The notes beneath the pieces were generated by a model that saw nothing but the letters and a program-made list of their open reading frames with translations, was not told the origin of the DNA and made no database searches. Positions 42,566-50,521 of a stretch of 64,000 bases of DNA are shown here, one piece after another. The stretch is from positions 222,553-286,552 of the forward strand of contig NZ_JANZNR010000007.1 in assembly GCF_025153525.1 (NCBI RefSeq), in the 5' to 3' direction. Within the stretch, counting starts at the first letter, position 1. The number at the start of each line of letters is the position of its first letter. A program made the position numbers and the translations under genes. This DNA is from Psychroserpens sp. SPM9 (GTDB lineage Bacteria; Bacteroidota; Bacteroidia; Flavobacteriales; Flavobacteriaceae).

Positions 42566-44240
42566 TTTGTGTGTTGTTAAAGTTTTCATATGCTAACAAT
42601 GTTTGTGCTTCAGTTCGTTCTGCCGGTGTTAAGTTATCATCATCATTGAATACATCATATCCATTTAAACCTCCCCAAACCAATTTTTTGGCATAAATTA
42701 AATCTACTCCACCAATATTATTTTCAATACAGTATTTATGTAAACTATCTGCTAGATCGTCTATAAAATCAACATATATATTATGCAATTCTTGTTGAGC
42801 AATATTTTCTTTTGTAGTATCATTAGGATTTGCAAACCAATTATCTAAAGCTATTTTTAATGTTGTATAATTAGGGTATTCAGTCAACAATTCATCATCA
42901 TGATATAAATGATAAATATGAGCATGTAGTAATTCATGATAAAAAGTATTAACAAAACCTAGATTAGTAGCTTTATCTAAATGAGTATTATTAAAATTTA
43001 TATCAATTACATCAGCATTAGTTTCTGTATTACTTCCTGGGTTAGGGTCCGTTCCAGCACCTGATCCAGTTACCAATGGAGGGTTACCTTGACCTACTGA
43101 TAAATCAGAAATTTTGATATCATTATCTTCAGAAATAATATAATCACTCTTAATCATGTTTGTGAAGGTAGAATTAACTTTCATAATTGACATAAACAGT
43201 ACATTCCTTTGGCATTTTTTATCCATACCATCTACCCAAGTTTTTAAAGATTCAAATTCCAAATCATCATCTTCAATCATTGCTTCAATTACAGCTTCAA
43301 CAAAGTCTTTATCCTCTTGAGTAATATTTCCTAAAAAATCTTCATTTTGTTTTAAATACAAATACATACTGATCACTTCAGGAAAGTTTGAAAAAGTATT
43401 TAACCATACTAACTCTTGTTGGTTATTTGACGTATTTAAATTTAAGATAGTGACAACTTCACTAATTAAATCAGCAGGAATTGTTGATGTACTGTTTCCT
43501 GTGTTTGGCGAACTGGAAGAGCCTCCACCACCTCCACCAGAACCCTCTGGTGGCTCTATAGTTTCTGGGTCACCAGTTGGACTAGAGTAATCACAAATTT
43601 GATAGGACTCTACCCAAGTAAAACTTGGAGTGCAATTAGATCCTGCTAAATGAACAGCTCCTTGTGTACCTTGATCCCAATTACAATAAGATATATGAAC
43701 AGTCTGACAAAATCGCCTAGCATTTAATCCATCTAAACTACCGTCATAATTTAAAGATTCATAAGATACTTGACCAGAAAAAGGTGTTTGATTATCTAAA
43801 GCATAGGCGTCCAAATAACCAGAATTTGGTTTATAAGTCAATATATAAGCGCTTGTAGAGTCTGAAGCTACTTTAAATTGTACAACCAAATTACTAAATG
43901 TCCCTTCTAGTTGCTGATGCTTTACAATTGGAATTGTATACGTGTTGTATTCGTCTCCACTATGAATAGCGATCTCTTGATGTTCTAAAATAATAAAACC
44001 GTTCTCTGATTCTAAACCTGTTCTAAAATGTATGTCCTCAATTTTTTTTTTTGTTTTTAAGCTTTTAACAAAATCTTTAACCTGAGTGTATTCATAAAGC
44101 TTTCCTTTTTTGAATAAAGTGTTGCCATCTTCTTCAAGATTATTATTTGGATCCTGTTCATCAAGGTTTTCTTTTTGACAACTAAAGGTCATTACAACTA
44201 TTCCTAAGAAAAGGAGTGTGTGCTTAAACAGGTGTTTCAT
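42537..44240 (-). CDS. Lipoprotein with HExxH zinc-protease-like motif
   Basis: 567 residues. The lipobox ends at Cys21 (MTFSC). Residues about 40-220 form a beta-rich N-terminal part with several Cys. A Pro/Gly/Ser linker (231-245, including six Gly in a row) leads to the C-terminal part, with a second short linker near 385-405. HELLH (His435, Glu436, His439) lies in VNTFYHELLHAHIYHLY, similar to SprT-like or minimal metallopeptidases. Glu484/His486 are possible third ligands. The linker-separated layout suggests a surface or periplasmic effector. It overlaps the next gene by 29 nt and has its own -7 box at 44304. Confidence 0.72.
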   Translation of the reverse strand: MKHLFKHTLLFLGIVVMTFSCQKENLDEQDPNNNLEEDGNTLFKKGKLYEYTQVKDFVKSLKTKKKIEDIHFRTGLESENGFIILEHQEIAIHSGDEYNTYTIPIVKHQQLEGTFSNLVVQFKVASDSTSAYILTYKPNSGYLDAYALDNQTPFSGQVSYESLNYDGSLDGLNARRFCQTVHISYCNWDQGTQGAVHLAGSNCTPSFTWVESYQICDYSSPTGDPETIEPPEGSGGGGGGSSSSPNTGNSTSTIPADLISEVVTILNLNTSNNQQELVWLNTFSNFPEVISMYLYLKQNEDFLGNITQEDKDFVEAVIEAMIEDDDLEFESLKTWVDGMDKKCQRNVLFMSIMKVNSTFTNMIKSDYIISEDNDIKISDLSVGQGNPPLVTGSGAGTDPNPGSNTETNADVIDINFNNTHLDKATNLGFVNTFYHELLHAHIYHLYHDDELLTEYPNYTTLKIALDNWFANPNDTTKENIAQQELHNIYVDFIDDLADSLHKYCIENNIGGVDLIYAKKLVWGGLNGYDVFNDDDNLTPAERTEAQTLLAYENFNNTQNAKGTKTCN

Positions 44241-44303
44241 GTATAAATAGTTTTAAATTAAATTTCAGTTAACAAAATCAATTAAACTAATTATTAGGGT
44301 AAC

Positions 44304-44311
44304 CAAATATA
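44304..44311 (-). promoter_or_regulatory. -7 promoter box of the HELLH lipoprotein pair (TATATTTG)
   Basis: Exact TAnnTTTG on the minus strand, 63 nt upstream of the ATG at 44240. Confidence 0.55.
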
Positions 44312-44351
44312 GAAAATATTCTAAAAACAACAACTATTTAAAATGTTAATT

Positions 44352-44377
44352 AAAAATAATTCCAGATTGGAATTATT
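44352..44377 (-). terminator. Terminator of the holin-like gene
   Basis: Stem AATAATTCC/GGAATTATT with an AGATT loop, overlapping the stop codon at 44373 and followed on the minus strand by a T-rich run. Confidence 0.55.
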
Positions 44378-44720
44378 CTTTCTCCTCTTTTAAAAGCGAA
44401 TAGGCAATAGACTGCGAGATGGATAATAGAATACTAAACAATAAGGCAACCCAAAAGCCATCAACATCAAAATCATCAATAAATCGATCTGCTAATAAAA
44501 TGATACACGCATTAATGACAAATAAAAACAAGCCTAAGGTCACCATCGTAATGGGTATGGTTAAAATAACCAGAATGGGCTTAACAATAGCATTAAGCAA
44601 AGCCAGAACCACAGCTACAATAAGTGCTGCTGTAAAATTAGTCACGTCTACTCCTGATAGAAAATGTGCTAATAACATGACGATTCCTGCGGTAATTAAA
44701 AGTCTGATAATAAGTTTCAT
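44373..44720 (-). CDS. Phage holin family (PF04020-type) four-helix membrane protein
   Basis: 115 residues with four membrane helices, a loop ALLNAIVKPILVILTIPITMVTLGLFLFVINA and a short charged tail (LLKEEKE). This is the DUF360/'4-TMS holin' family, widespread on bacterial chromosomes and not a sign of prophage. The function is unknown. It lies 16 nt after the YwqK-TonB gene, likely one transcript. Confidence 0.85.
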   Translation of the reverse strand: MKLIIRLLITAGIVMLLAHFLSGVDVTNFTAALIVAVVLALLNAIVKPILVILTIPITMVTLGLFLFVINACIILLADRFIDDFDVDGFWVALLFSILLSISQSIAYSLLKEEKE

Positions 44721-44736
44721 AATAGTCGTGTTTTAA

Positions 44737-45828
44737 TTATTGAACTTGAAACAAAATAGGTAACGAATAAGGGACGATTACAGGCTTTCCTTTTTGAAAA
44801 CCTGGCTGTAATTTTGGCATTAATTTGATAACTCTAATCGCTTCTTGTTCTAGTGCTGGATGAGGGCCTCTTGCCTGAACATTAAATACCTCTCCTTCTT
44901 TTCCTATTTTAAAAATCACATAAATACGGTGTCTTCCTTTAAGTCCGTTTTTTACAGCAATTCCCGTGTTAAAATGCGTACCCACAAATTTGGAAATGGC
45001 TTGACTCATACATGTTTTTCGGTCTTTATTTCCGTAAACATATTCACAGCCAGGATATAATGGCACTTTCTCTATTACACCATCAGGAACAAGTGTAGGT
45101 TCTAAAGAAACTGTTTGATCTGTATTTACAGCAACGCCTTCTCTAAATTTAATTTTTTCAACCTTCTTTTTAGACGCATTGTAACGTATCCAGGTTTTAT
45201 CAAATTCATCATTATCGTAATAACCTTTCCATTCTAAATGACCTTCTTCGGTATAACGTTTCTCCTCTCCTTTCTTCTTTTCCTTGATCATCACACCTTC
45301 TAATTTTAACTGCCCATTGTCATAATACTGCTTATAACCACCATTTCTGTAGCCATTAAAGTAGTTGACTTCCCAGGCAATATTCCCATTATCGTGGTAC
45401 AATTTCCATACACCATACAAATCTGACTTCTCATAATTTGCCTCAATTTTTAATCGCCCGTCTTCCGTGAATTCTTTATAAAACCCGCGTTTTAATTGTC
45501 TTTTATATTTAAGGTTTCCACTTTCATAATACCCAAACGCAACATCATTCTCGCCTTCTTTTTTGATTTCATAGCTTACGGTTCCGTCTTCAAAATAGGA
45601 AATTGAATTTGGCAAAAATTTCCCTTTATCATAGTTATGAATCTTAGAAATTTGTCCGCTCTTATAATAATCAACCCACTTTCCATCTCTTTTACTATCT
45701 ACATAGTTTCCTTCGGATTTCAGCTCTCCTGATTTATAATAGGTTTTAAACGGACCATCTTCAAACTTTTGAGCAAAAGCGAATTGACACGATATAATAA
45801 CGATGATTAGTGCTAAACGGATATTCAT
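44737..45828 (-). CDS. YwqK/MORN-repeat protein with TonB C-terminal domain
   Basis: 363 residues. A signal peptide (FAFAQ) is followed by about eight YwqK/MORN-like repeats of 20-23 residues (GPFKTYYKSGELKSEGNY, GKWVDYYKSGQISKIHNY, GVWKLYHDNGNIAWEVNY). The C-terminal part (about 265-363) is a TonB-type domain: RHRIYVIFKIGKEGEVFNVQARGPHPALEQEAIRVIKLMPKL and GKPVIVPYSLPI. The N-terminal signal appears cleavable, so this TonB domain would lack an inner-membrane anchor. It may bind TonB-dependent receptors or other periplasmic partners. Confidence 0.85.
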   Translation of the reverse strand: MNIRLALIIVIISCQFAFAQKFEDGPFKTYYKSGELKSEGNYVDSKRDGKWVDYYKSGQISKIHNYDKGKFLPNSISYFEDGTVSYEIKKEGENDVAFGYYESGNLKYKRQLKRGFYKEFTEDGRLKIEANYEKSDLYGVWKLYHDNGNIAWEVNYFNGYRNGGYKQYYDNGQLKLEGVMIKEKKKGEEKRYTEEGHLEWKGYYDNDEFDKTWIRYNASKKKVEKIKFREGVAVNTDQTVSLEPTLVPDGVIEKVPLYPGCEYVYGNKDRKTCMSQAISKFVGTHFNTGIAVKNGLKGRHRIYVIFKIGKEGEVFNVQARGPHPALEQEAIRVIKLMPKLQPGFQKGKPVIVPYSLPILFQVQ

Positions 45829-45867
45829 GTAATTAATTTAATACGTTAGGTTAAAGGTATTTGATTT

Positions 45868-46635
45868 TTAAGCCGAAACAAAATTCACCACGGCATTATA
45901 GAAGTCTTCAGGATTTTCGGCATGTAACCAATGTCCGGCATTACATATTGTTACTATTTTTGCCTTCGGAAAGTGCTGTTTGATTAATTTTTCATCGTTC
46001 GGGATGACATATTCACTTTTATCGCCTCTGAGAAACAGTGTTGATTTTTCGAATTTTGAATGCATAGGAAGTGCTTCACCAACTTCAGACACATTATCTT
46101 TTAAAACGTCTAAATTAATTCGCAGTCCTAATTGTCCTTTTTGAACCCAATACAAGTTTTTAAGCAAAAACATACGTGTACCAATGTCTGAAACATATTG
46201 CGATAATAGAGTATCGGCTGCGCCACGGCTTTTAATCTTGTTAAAATCTAAAGCGCTCAATCCGGCAAGAATAGTATCGTGATGGATTGGGTAAAAGCGC
46301 GGACTAATATCGGCCACCAACAATTTGGAAACCAGTTCTGGGTATTCGGTTGCAAAGAGCATGGCCGTTTTTCCTCCCATAGAATGCCCTAAAAGCACAA
46401 TGTCTTTCAGTTGGTGTGTTTCGCAATACGCTTTTAAATCATCGGCTAGCACCTCATAATTAAAATTGTCATCATGAAAACTATGGCCATGATTACGTTG
46501 GTCTACAAGGTGAACTTCAAAACCAGCTTCGCTAAATTTTTTCCCAAGGGTTTTCCAATTATCGCTCATTCCCAGAAATCCGTGGAGAATAATAAATGGT
46601 TGGCCTTGACCTATAATTTGAGAGTGTAACTTCAT
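45868..46635 (-). CDS. Alpha/beta-fold hydrolase (YbfF-like)
   Basis: 255 residues, no signal peptide. The oxyanion motif is ILHGFLG, the nucleophile elbow is LLGHSMGGKTAML (Ser near residue 97), the Asp lies in FLRGDKSEYV and the His in NAGHWLHAENPEDF. It resembles cytoplasmic esterases of the YbfF type. Its ATG overlaps the pdxJ stop (ATGA), so the two are translationally coupled. Confidence 0.88.
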   Translation of the reverse strand: MKLHSQIIGQGQPFIILHGFLGMSDNWKTLGKKFSEAGFEVHLVDQRNHGHSFHDDNFNYEVLADDLKAYCETHQLKDIVLLGHSMGGKTAMLFATEYPELVSKLLVADISPRFYPIHHDTILAGLSALDFNKIKSRGAADTLLSQYVSDIGTRMFLLKNLYWVQKGQLGLRINLDVLKDNVSEVGEALPMHSKFEKSTLFLRGDKSEYVIPNDEKLIKQHFPKAKIVTICNAGHWLHAENPEDFYNAVVNFVSA

Positions 46636-47345
46636 TGTAATCGTTGTAAATACATTTGTATGACATTTTCAACGCCCAGATATAAACTTTCAGATACCAG
46701 AGCATGTCCAATTGAAACTTCTAATAAGCCAGGAATATGTTGCTTAAAAAATTTAATATTGTCTAATGACAAATCGTGTCCTGCATTAACGCCGAGCCCG
46801 ATACTATTAGCCAGTTCAGCTGCTTTAGTAAAGGGTTCAATCGCTTTTCCATTGCCTAATCCGTATTGGTGTGCAAAAGATTCGGTGTAAAGCTCTATTC
46901 GGTCAGTTCCTGTAGCTTTAGCACCTTCAATCATATCTAAAACCGGATCGACAAATATTGAAGTACGAATACCATTAGATTTAAATTCAGAAATCACTTC
47001 AGTTAAAAAATCTTTATGTTTAATGGTATCCCATCCTGCATCCGAAGTTAAAGCATCAACAGCATCTGGCACCAAAGTCACCTGTGTAGGTTGTACCTCT
47101 AAAACCAAATCCATAAACGATTTAATTGGGTTGCCTTCAACATTAAATTCGGTATACACTTCGGGTTTTAAATCTCTTGTATCTTGATAACGAATATGCC
47201 TCTCATCTGGTCTTGGATGCACTGTAACACCCTCGGCTCCAAATCGCTGCACATCCTTAGCAAACTGTACAACATTTGGTGTTTGCCCGTCACGTGAATT
47301 TCGCAACGTTGCTATCTTATTAATATTTACACTTAACTTGGTCAT
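46632..47345 (-). CDS. pdxJ: Pyridoxine 5'-phosphate synthase
   Basis: 237 residues from the ATG at 47345; an upstream in-frame TTG (47375) lies across the promoter box. The TIM barrel opens with LSVNINKIATLRNSRDG and contains VTVHPRPDERHIRYQD, TQVTLVPDA, FVDPVLDMI, IELYTESFAH and LGVNAGHDLSLDNI. It condenses 3-amino-2-oxopropyl phosphate with deoxyxylulose 5-phosphate to PNP in vitamin B6 synthesis. It would supply PLP for enzymes such as the decarboxylase at 29087. Confidence 0.96.
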   Translation of the reverse strand: MTKLSVNINKIATLRNSRDGQTPNVVQFAKDVQRFGAEGVTVHPRPDERHIRYQDTRDLKPEVYTEFNVEGNPIKSFMDLVLEVQPTQVTLVPDAVDALTSDAGWDTIKHKDFLTEVISEFKSNGIRTSIFVDPVLDMIEGAKATGTDRIELYTESFAHQYGLGNGKAIEPFTKAAELANSIGLGVNAGHDLSLDNIKFFKQHIPGLLEVSIGHALVSESLYLGVENVIQMYLQRLQ

Positions 47346-47364
47346 ATATCCATAATTTAGAATA

Positions 47365-47372
47365 CAAAAATA
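47365..47372 (-). promoter_or_regulatory. -7 promoter box of pdxJ (TATTTTTG)
   Basis: Exact TAnnTTTG on the minus strand, 19 nt upstream of the ATG at 47345. It rules out the farther upstream TTG start. Confidence 0.6.
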
Positions 47373-47434
47373 CAAAGTAGTTAACGCTTATTGTGGTAAT
47401 TTTTAATTAATTTGCAGTAGAATTTAAGACGATT

Positions 47435-48091
47435 ATGCCATTACAAGAATACATTATTAACGATATAAAACCTCTTAACATTAACGATAAGGTGAGTGAT
47501 GTTCAGCTTATTTTTAATGAGTTAACCTATTCGCATATTCCTGTTGAAAATAATGGTGTTTATCAAGGCTGTATTTCTGAAACTGATTCGCATTGTTTTG
47601 AATCTCAAAAAACTATTGCTGATTGTAATTACGCACTTGATGGCTTTTTTGTAAGACCTGACACTAATTGGTTGGATGTTTTAGAAACCTTTGCTCAAAA
47701 CTCCTGCAATATTATGCCTGTGTTAGATAAGCACAATAATTATTTAGGCTATTATGAACTTGGAGATATTATAGGTTTATTTAATGAAACGCCTTTTTTT
47801 GCTGAACCTGGAGGCATTTTAATTGTTGAAAAAGGTATTCAGGATTATTCATTTAGTGAAATTAGTCAGATTGTTGAATCGAACGACGCCAAAATTTTAG
47901 GTGCTTTTATTTCAAAAATGGAAAGCGATGTGATTCAGATTACTTTAAAAATAGGTAATACTGGTTTAAATGATGTCATTCAAACGTTTAGACGTTACAG
48001 TTACAATATTATTTCTGGTCATGAAGAAGACAATTATGTTGAAAATTTGAAAGAGCGTTCAGAATATCTTAAAAAATACTTAGACATATAA
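47435..48091 (+). CDS. CBS-domain protein
   Basis: 218 residues. Two CBS motifs cover about residues 10-125 (KVSDVQLIFNELTYSHIPVENNGVYQGCIS and DVLETFAQNSCNIMPVLDKHNNYLGYYELGDIIGLF), followed by an ACT-like region (GILIVEKGIQDYSFSEISQIVESNDAKIL). CBS pairs sense adenine nucleotides. It lies 2 nt upstream of nadK; the pairing is common in flavobacteria and suggests a shared signal, but no target is known. Confidence 0.88.
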   Translation: MPLQEYIINDIKPLNINDKVSDVQLIFNELTYSHIPVENNGVYQGCISETDSHCFESQKTIADCNYALDGFFVRPDTNWLDVLETFAQNSCNIMPVLDKHNNYLGYYELGDIIGLFNETPFFAEPGGILIVEKGIQDYSFSEISQIVESNDAKILGAFISKMESDVIQITLKIGNTGLNDVIQTFRRYSYNIISGHEEDNYVENLKERSEYLKKYLDI

Positions 48092-48093
48092 CT

Positions 48094-48969
48094 ATGAAGG
48101 TCGCGGTTTACAGTCAGTACTATCCTGAAAAATCTTCAAAATCTTTTGATGAACTCATCAGCATTCTGCAAAAAAATAAGGTTGATATTTATATAGAAAA
48201 GTCTTTTTTTGAGCACACTTCCGAAGCTATAAAAAACCAAGAATCCATACATTCATTTTCCGAATTGAATGAAAGTTTTGACCTCCTCATTAGTATTGGT
48301 GGTGATGGCACCATATTAAGAGCGGTGACGTATGTAAGAGATTATTCGATACCAATTGTTGGTATCAACACTGGGCGTCTCGGATTTTTAGCAACTATAC
48401 AAATTGATGAAATAGAAACAGCCATTGAGCATATTCTCAACGGTAATTATAAAACCTCTGAGCGCACTTTATTAAGTGTAGAAACAAATCCTGGTAGTAA
48501 GGATTTGAAAGATACCAATTTTGCACTTAACGAAATTGCTGTGAGCCGGAAAAACACCACCTCGATGATTATTGTTGAAACGCACCTCAATGATGAATAT
48601 CTAACTTCGTATTGGGCTGACGGACTCATAATAGCGACACCTACAGGCTCAACAGGTTACTCGTTGAGTTGTGGCGGACCAGTAATTACGCCCGATGCTG
48701 ATGGTTTTGTGTTAACACCTATTGCACCTCATAACCTGAATGCCAGACCACTGGTTATTCCAGATGACACCACCATTAAACTTAAAGTTGATGGTCGAGA
48801 AGACCAGCATTTAATGTCATTAGACTCTAGAATTATCACCTTATCTAATGCCACACTTATCACTATAAAAAAAGCAGCATTTAAAATTAAGATGGTAGAA
48901 CTTTTAGACGAAAGCTTTATCGATACCTTGAGAAAGAAAATGCTTTGGGGCGAAGACAAGCGAAACTGA
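48094..48969 (+). CDS. nadK: NAD kinase
   Basis: 291 residues. The GGDGT motif (Asp71, ISIGGDGTILRA) is the phosphate-binding catalytic loop. VGINTGRLGFLATI and PTGSTGYSLSCGGP are the conserved NAD and ATP site blocks, and GREDQHLMSLDS the C-terminal one. It makes NADP from NAD. It is co-transcribed with the CBS gene. Confidence 0.96.
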   Translation: MKVAVYSQYYPEKSSKSFDELISILQKNKVDIYIEKSFFEHTSEAIKNQESIHSFSELNESFDLLISIGGDGTILRAVTYVRDYSIPIVGINTGRLGFLATIQIDEIETAIEHILNGNYKTSERTLLSVETNPGSKDLKDTNFALNEIAVSRKNTTSMIIVETHLNDEYLTSYWADGLIIATPTGSTGYSLSCGGPVITPDADGFVLTPIAPHNLNARPLVIPDDTTIKLKVDGREDQHLMSLDSRIITLSNATLITIKKAAFKIKMVELLDESFIDTLRKKMLWGEDKRN

Positions 48970-49054
48970 GTCCCTAATCATGCAATAAATCCTTATAATA
49001 TCAGTTTTCTGTAAGACAATATGCCACAAATTACCATAGGCAATTCATATTTAT

Positions 49055-49062
49055 TATATTTG
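49055..49062 (+). promoter_or_regulatory. -7 promoter box of the DUF6089-uppS-bamA operon (TATATTTG)
   Basis: Exact TAnnTTTG 18 nt upstream of the ATG at 49081 region (coding start 49080). Confidence 0.6.
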
Positions 49063-49079
49063 CAAACTTTTAAAAATTT

Positions 49080-49769
49080 ATGAGGTATTTAATCTTATTT
49101 TTATTGAGTACATTTTTCGTGCAAACCAGTCAGTCTCAAATCTATGAAGTTGGGGTGTTTGCAGGTGGAAGTAACTTTATTGGTGATGTAGGCTCAACCA
49201 CCTATATTTCTCCAGATTCTCCAGCACTTGGACTCTTGTTTAAATGGAACCGTAGCCCGAGACATTCATGGAGGATTTCTGTTATATATGCTGATTTAAA
49301 AGGAAAAGATTCAAAATCTGATGATCCAAGACGAAAAGAAAGAAATTACTCATTTGATAGTAATCTGCTAGAAATTTCGGCTGGAATGGAATTCACCTTT
49401 GTTGATTTTGATTTACATAAAAGCGGAATTAAGGTCACTCCTTACTTATATTCAGGAATTTCTACAGCAAAGCACGATAATTATTATTTTGATAATTCGG
49501 GCGTATATACTTCTGAAAACACAAGCAGTTGGGCTTTAGGAATCCCGATAACATTGGGTATAAAAAGCAATATCACAAACCACTTAATTTTAGGTTTTGA
49601 AGTTGGTGCGCGTTATACCTTTTCTGATGAAATAGATGGCAGTGTTCCAGATGATCCTTTTAGAGAAAATTTTAGCTTCGGAAACATTAATAGTAATGAC
49701 TGGTATGTCTTTACAGGTTTTACATTAACTTATACATTTGGTCAGCGACCATGCTATTGCAATTTTTAA
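49080..49769 (+). CDS. DUF6089 family outer-membrane beta-barrel protein
   Basis: 229 residues with a signal peptide (QTSQSQ). The protein opens YEVGVFAGGSNFIGDVG and consists of alternating amphipathic strands ending in FTLTYTFGQRPCYCNF, the family ending. An eight-strand barrel of the porin/OmpA-like type is probable. It is 1 nt upstream of uppS, the conserved position in flavobacteria, and probably supports envelope assembly together with bamA. Function unknown. Confidence 0.85.
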   Translation: MRYLILFLLSTFFVQTSQSQIYEVGVFAGGSNFIGDVGSTTYISPDSPALGLLFKWNRSPRHSWRISVIYADLKGKDSKSDDPRRKERNYSFDSNLLEISAGMEFTFVDFDLHKSGIKVTPYLYSGISTAKHDNYYFDNSGVYTSENTSSWALGIPITLGIKSNITNHLILGFEVGARYTFSDEIDGSVPDDPFRENFSFGNINSNDWYVFTGFTLTYTFGQRPCYCNF

Positions 49770-49770
49770 T

Positions 49771-50511
49771 ATGAACTTGAAAGATCAAATACAAATCGAC
49801 AAATTACCAAATCATGTAGCTATTATTATGGATGGTAATGGTCGTTGGGCAAAACAACAAGGCTTGCTTAGAGTTATTGGTCACGAAAACGGCACGAAGT
49901 CTGTAAGAGACGTCGTCGAAGCCAGCGCAGAAATAGGGATTAAAAACCTAACCCTTTATGCGTTTTCTACTGAAAACTGGAAACGTCCTAAACTAGAAGT
50001 TCAAACTTTAATGAAACTTCTAGTAAAATCATTAAAAAAAGAAATTAAGACCTTACAGGATAATAATATCCGACTTTTGGCTATTGGAAATCTTAAGGAT
50101 TTGCCAAAAAAAGCGCATGAAGAACTTTTAGAAGTTATTGATAAAACCAAAAATAATACACATATGACTTTAACTCTAGCTTTGAGTTATGGGTCTAGAG
50201 AGGAGATTATTAAGGTTATTAAAGAATTAACAGATAAAGTTAAAAATAATATAATTTCTGTTGAAAGTATTGACGAATCAATTATAAATAAGCATCTTTA
50301 CACGCATAATTTGCCAGATGTTGATTTAATGATTAGAACTAGTGGTGAACAAAGGATAAGCAACTTTTTATTATGGCAAATTGCTTATGCTGAATTATAT
50401 TTTACAGACATTCTTTGGCCTGATTTTAAGAAGAAGGACCTTTATGAAGCTTTGATTAATTATCAAAATAGAGAACGACGATTTGGAAAAACAAGTGAAC
50501 AACTTAGCTAA
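49771..50511 (+). CDS. uppS: Isoprenyl transferase (undecaprenyl diphosphate synthase)
   Basis: 246 residues from the ATG at 49771, directly after the DUF6089 stop; a longer in-frame version starting at 49738 inside DUF6089 is unlikely. The catalytic Asp is Asp21 (IIMDGNGRWAKQ), followed by GHENGTKSVRDVV, LTLYAFSTENWKRP and the late LMIRTSGEQRISNFLLWQIAYAELYF. It makes the C55 lipid carrier for peptidoglycan and O-antigen. Confidence 0.96.
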   Translation: MNLKDQIQIDKLPNHVAIIMDGNGRWAKQQGLLRVIGHENGTKSVRDVVEASAEIGIKNLTLYAFSTENWKRPKLEVQTLMKLLVKSLKKEIKTLQDNNIRLLAIGNLKDLPKKAHEELLEVIDKTKNNTHMTLTLALSYGSREEIIKVIKELTDKVKNNIISVESIDESIINKHLYTHNLPDVDLMIRTSGEQRISNFLLWQIAYAELYFTDILWPDFKKKDLYEALINYQNRERRFGKTSEQLS

Positions 50512-50521
50512 CTACTTACTT

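Noticed and set aside
44373..44720. Holin-family hit as a sign of prophage
   Set aside because: PF04020-type proteins are common chromosomal genes; no phage genes are nearby.
44737..45828. YwqK repeats as a toxin-antitoxin system
   Set aside because: The label comes from a family name; there is no toxin partner and the protein is secreted and carries a TonB domain.
49738..49770. Longer uppS start inside DUF6089
   Set aside because: ATG at 49771 follows the DUF6089 stop by 1 nt and gives the normal UppS N-terminus.
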